Positions 63,228 through 64,000 of a DNA stretch of 64,000 bases are shown in pieces (the first letter of the stretch is position 1; each line of letters starts with the position of its first letter). A program made the position numbers and the translations under genes. A model generated the notes under the pieces. That model was not told the origin of the DNA. It saw only the letters and a list, made by a program, of their open reading frames with translations, and ran no database searches. Origin of the DNA: CAINVV01 sp963663005 (GTDB taxonomy: Bacteria > Bacteroidota > Bacteroidia > Bacteroidales > Prolixibacteraceae); contig CAXXHH010000003.1 of assembly GCA_963663005.2 (NCBI GenBank), positions 372,001 through 436,000 on the forward strand, given 5' to 3'.

Positions 63228-64000
63228 ATGAGAAAGATGATCATTATTTCACTATCACTGCTGCTGGGGATAGTATTAGCTAACTGCAAAAAGGAGGTCA
63301 CTCCAAGCTACAATCTCAACCTGACGTTGGTATTTCCCCAGGGATTTACAGCAGCTACTATGCCAAGCGGTACACAAGTATCCATCGTCAATAGCCAGAC
63401 AGGAAGAGAGACAATCTCTACAGCAAGTGCATCAGGTACAATTACAGAATTACTGGTCGAAGGAAGCTACAACATCAAATGTAATTTTACCGTCAAAGGC
63501 ACTGATAATCTGGATTATGTCTTTAACGGATCTATAAATAATTATCTTCTGACAAAAGAGTCATCAGCAACAATCGATCTTGTGCTGGCAAAAAATACCG
63601 GTGGATTTGTGATTAAAGAGGTTTACTTTGCCGGATCAAAAACACCAGACGCCAAAACGTACTATTCCGACCAGTTTCACGAGATATACAATAACTCAAA
63701 CGACACGCTGTACGCCGACAAACTCTGTATTGGAGTACTTCAACAGACTGGATCCAGCCCAAATATCTGGGTCAATGCTGACGGCAGTTTCATGGATGAC
63801 CTGCCTGTAACATTCCAGGTCTGGACTGTACCGGGAACTGGAAAAGAGCACCCCGTTTATCCTGGAAAGAGCATCGTAATAGCGCAGGACGGGATCAATC
63901 ACAAAACGGATCCTAGTGGGAATCCAAGTTCACCGGTCGACCTTTCCAAAGCCGATTGGGAAACATTTATGGATGTGTCGGGCAAGGATACAGATTCTCC
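63228..64000 (+). CDS. DUF4876 family lipoprotein, 5' part
   Basis: The first 257 codons of a lipoprotein; the frame is open to the right edge. The signal ends with lipobox LANC near residue 20. A transthyretin/CNA-B-like beta domain (about 30-125; NLTLVFPQGFTAATMPSGTQVSIVN) is followed by GGFVIKEVYFAGSKTP and a YYSDQFHEIYNNSNDTLYADKLCIG block, which match the DUF4876 family and resemble lamin-tail-like folds. Gap to the receptor gene is 22 bases. It probably caps or assists the receptor at the surface. Confidence 0.85.
   Translation, partial: MRKMIIISLSLLLGIVLANCKKEVTPSYNLNLTLVFPQGFTAATMPSGTQVSIVNSQTGRETISTASASGTITELLVEGSYNIKCNFTVKGTDNLDYVFNGSINNYLLTKESSATIDLVLAKNTGGFVIKEVYFAGSKTPDAKTYYSDQFHEIYNNSNDTLYADKLCIGVLQQTGSSPNIWVNADGSFMDDLPVTFQVWTVPGTGKEHPVYPGKSIVIAQDGINHKTDPSGNPSSPVDLSKADWETFMDVSGKDTDS

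Noticed and set aside
1..64000. Prophage, transposase or integrative element
   Set aside because: No integrase, transposase, phage structural gene or terminal repeats were seen; composition looks even across the window.

Overview
The window comes from the chromosome of a member of the Bacteroidota, most likely class Bacteroidia. The evidence is two SusC/SusD polysaccharide utilization loci (PULs), FecI/FecR-type sigma/anti-sigma control, lipoproteins with Bacteroidota-style lipoboxes, several TAnnTTTG promoter boxes and few Shine-Dalgarno sequences. An [FeFe]-hydrogenase maturase (hydF) hints at an anaerobic or facultative lifestyle. Genus cannot be decided from the sequence alone. No mobile element, CRISPR array, rRNA or complete tRNA was seen.

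Region 1 (1-16.8 kb, minus strand) is a sulfated-glycan PUL. Transcription runs fecI, fecR, an STN-domain susC, susD, an intrinsic terminator, then a tight operon: GH43/GH117-like propeller, sulfatase, sulfatase, GH5-like hydrolase, DUF4965/glutaminase-A-like protein, sulfatase, and a sulfatase cut by the left edge. All four sulfatases carry a C-x-P-x-R formylglycine site. No polysaccharide lyase is present and the substrate is not identifiable.

Region 2 (17.0-20.3 kb, plus strand) holds a Fur-family regulator, a strong bidirectional terminator, purA and pncB.

Region 3 (20.3-37.7 kb, minus strand) is a beta-1,3/1,6-glucan (laminarin-type) PUL. A membrane-spanning beta-propeller/Y_Y_Y/LuxR-HTH regulator is followed by susC, susD, two surface-binding lipoproteins, a terminator, and GH16, GH30, GH3, GH16, GH30. 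The GH3 gene is broken by a one-base insertion in a homopolymer. Repeated ACATCA motifs lie between the regulator and susC.

Region 4 (37.8-45.5 kb) has a dipeptide/NAD-repair flavour: pepD, an MFSD1-like transporter, a DUF4831 protein, a bifunctional NAD(P)HX repair enzyme and a POT-family peptide transporter.

Region 5 (45.6-56.1 kb) is mostly housekeeping: hydF, coaD, a degenerate thioredoxin-like protein, pyrE, an SRPBCC protein, birA, rsfS, ftsH, a DUF2007 protein, cdsA, psd and pssA. The last three make phosphatidylethanolamine.

Region 6 (56.3 kb to the right edge, plus strand) is the least understood part. It encodes a small lipoprotein, an ECF sigma factor, a Cys-rich CnrR/Spy-like membrane protein, a zinc-finger-like anti-sigma candidate, a polyferredoxin fused to a degenerate heavy-metal-associated domain, a TonB-dependent receptor without SusD, and a DUF4876 lipoprotein cut by the edge. 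I infer a metal-sensing and metal-acquisition or redox system.
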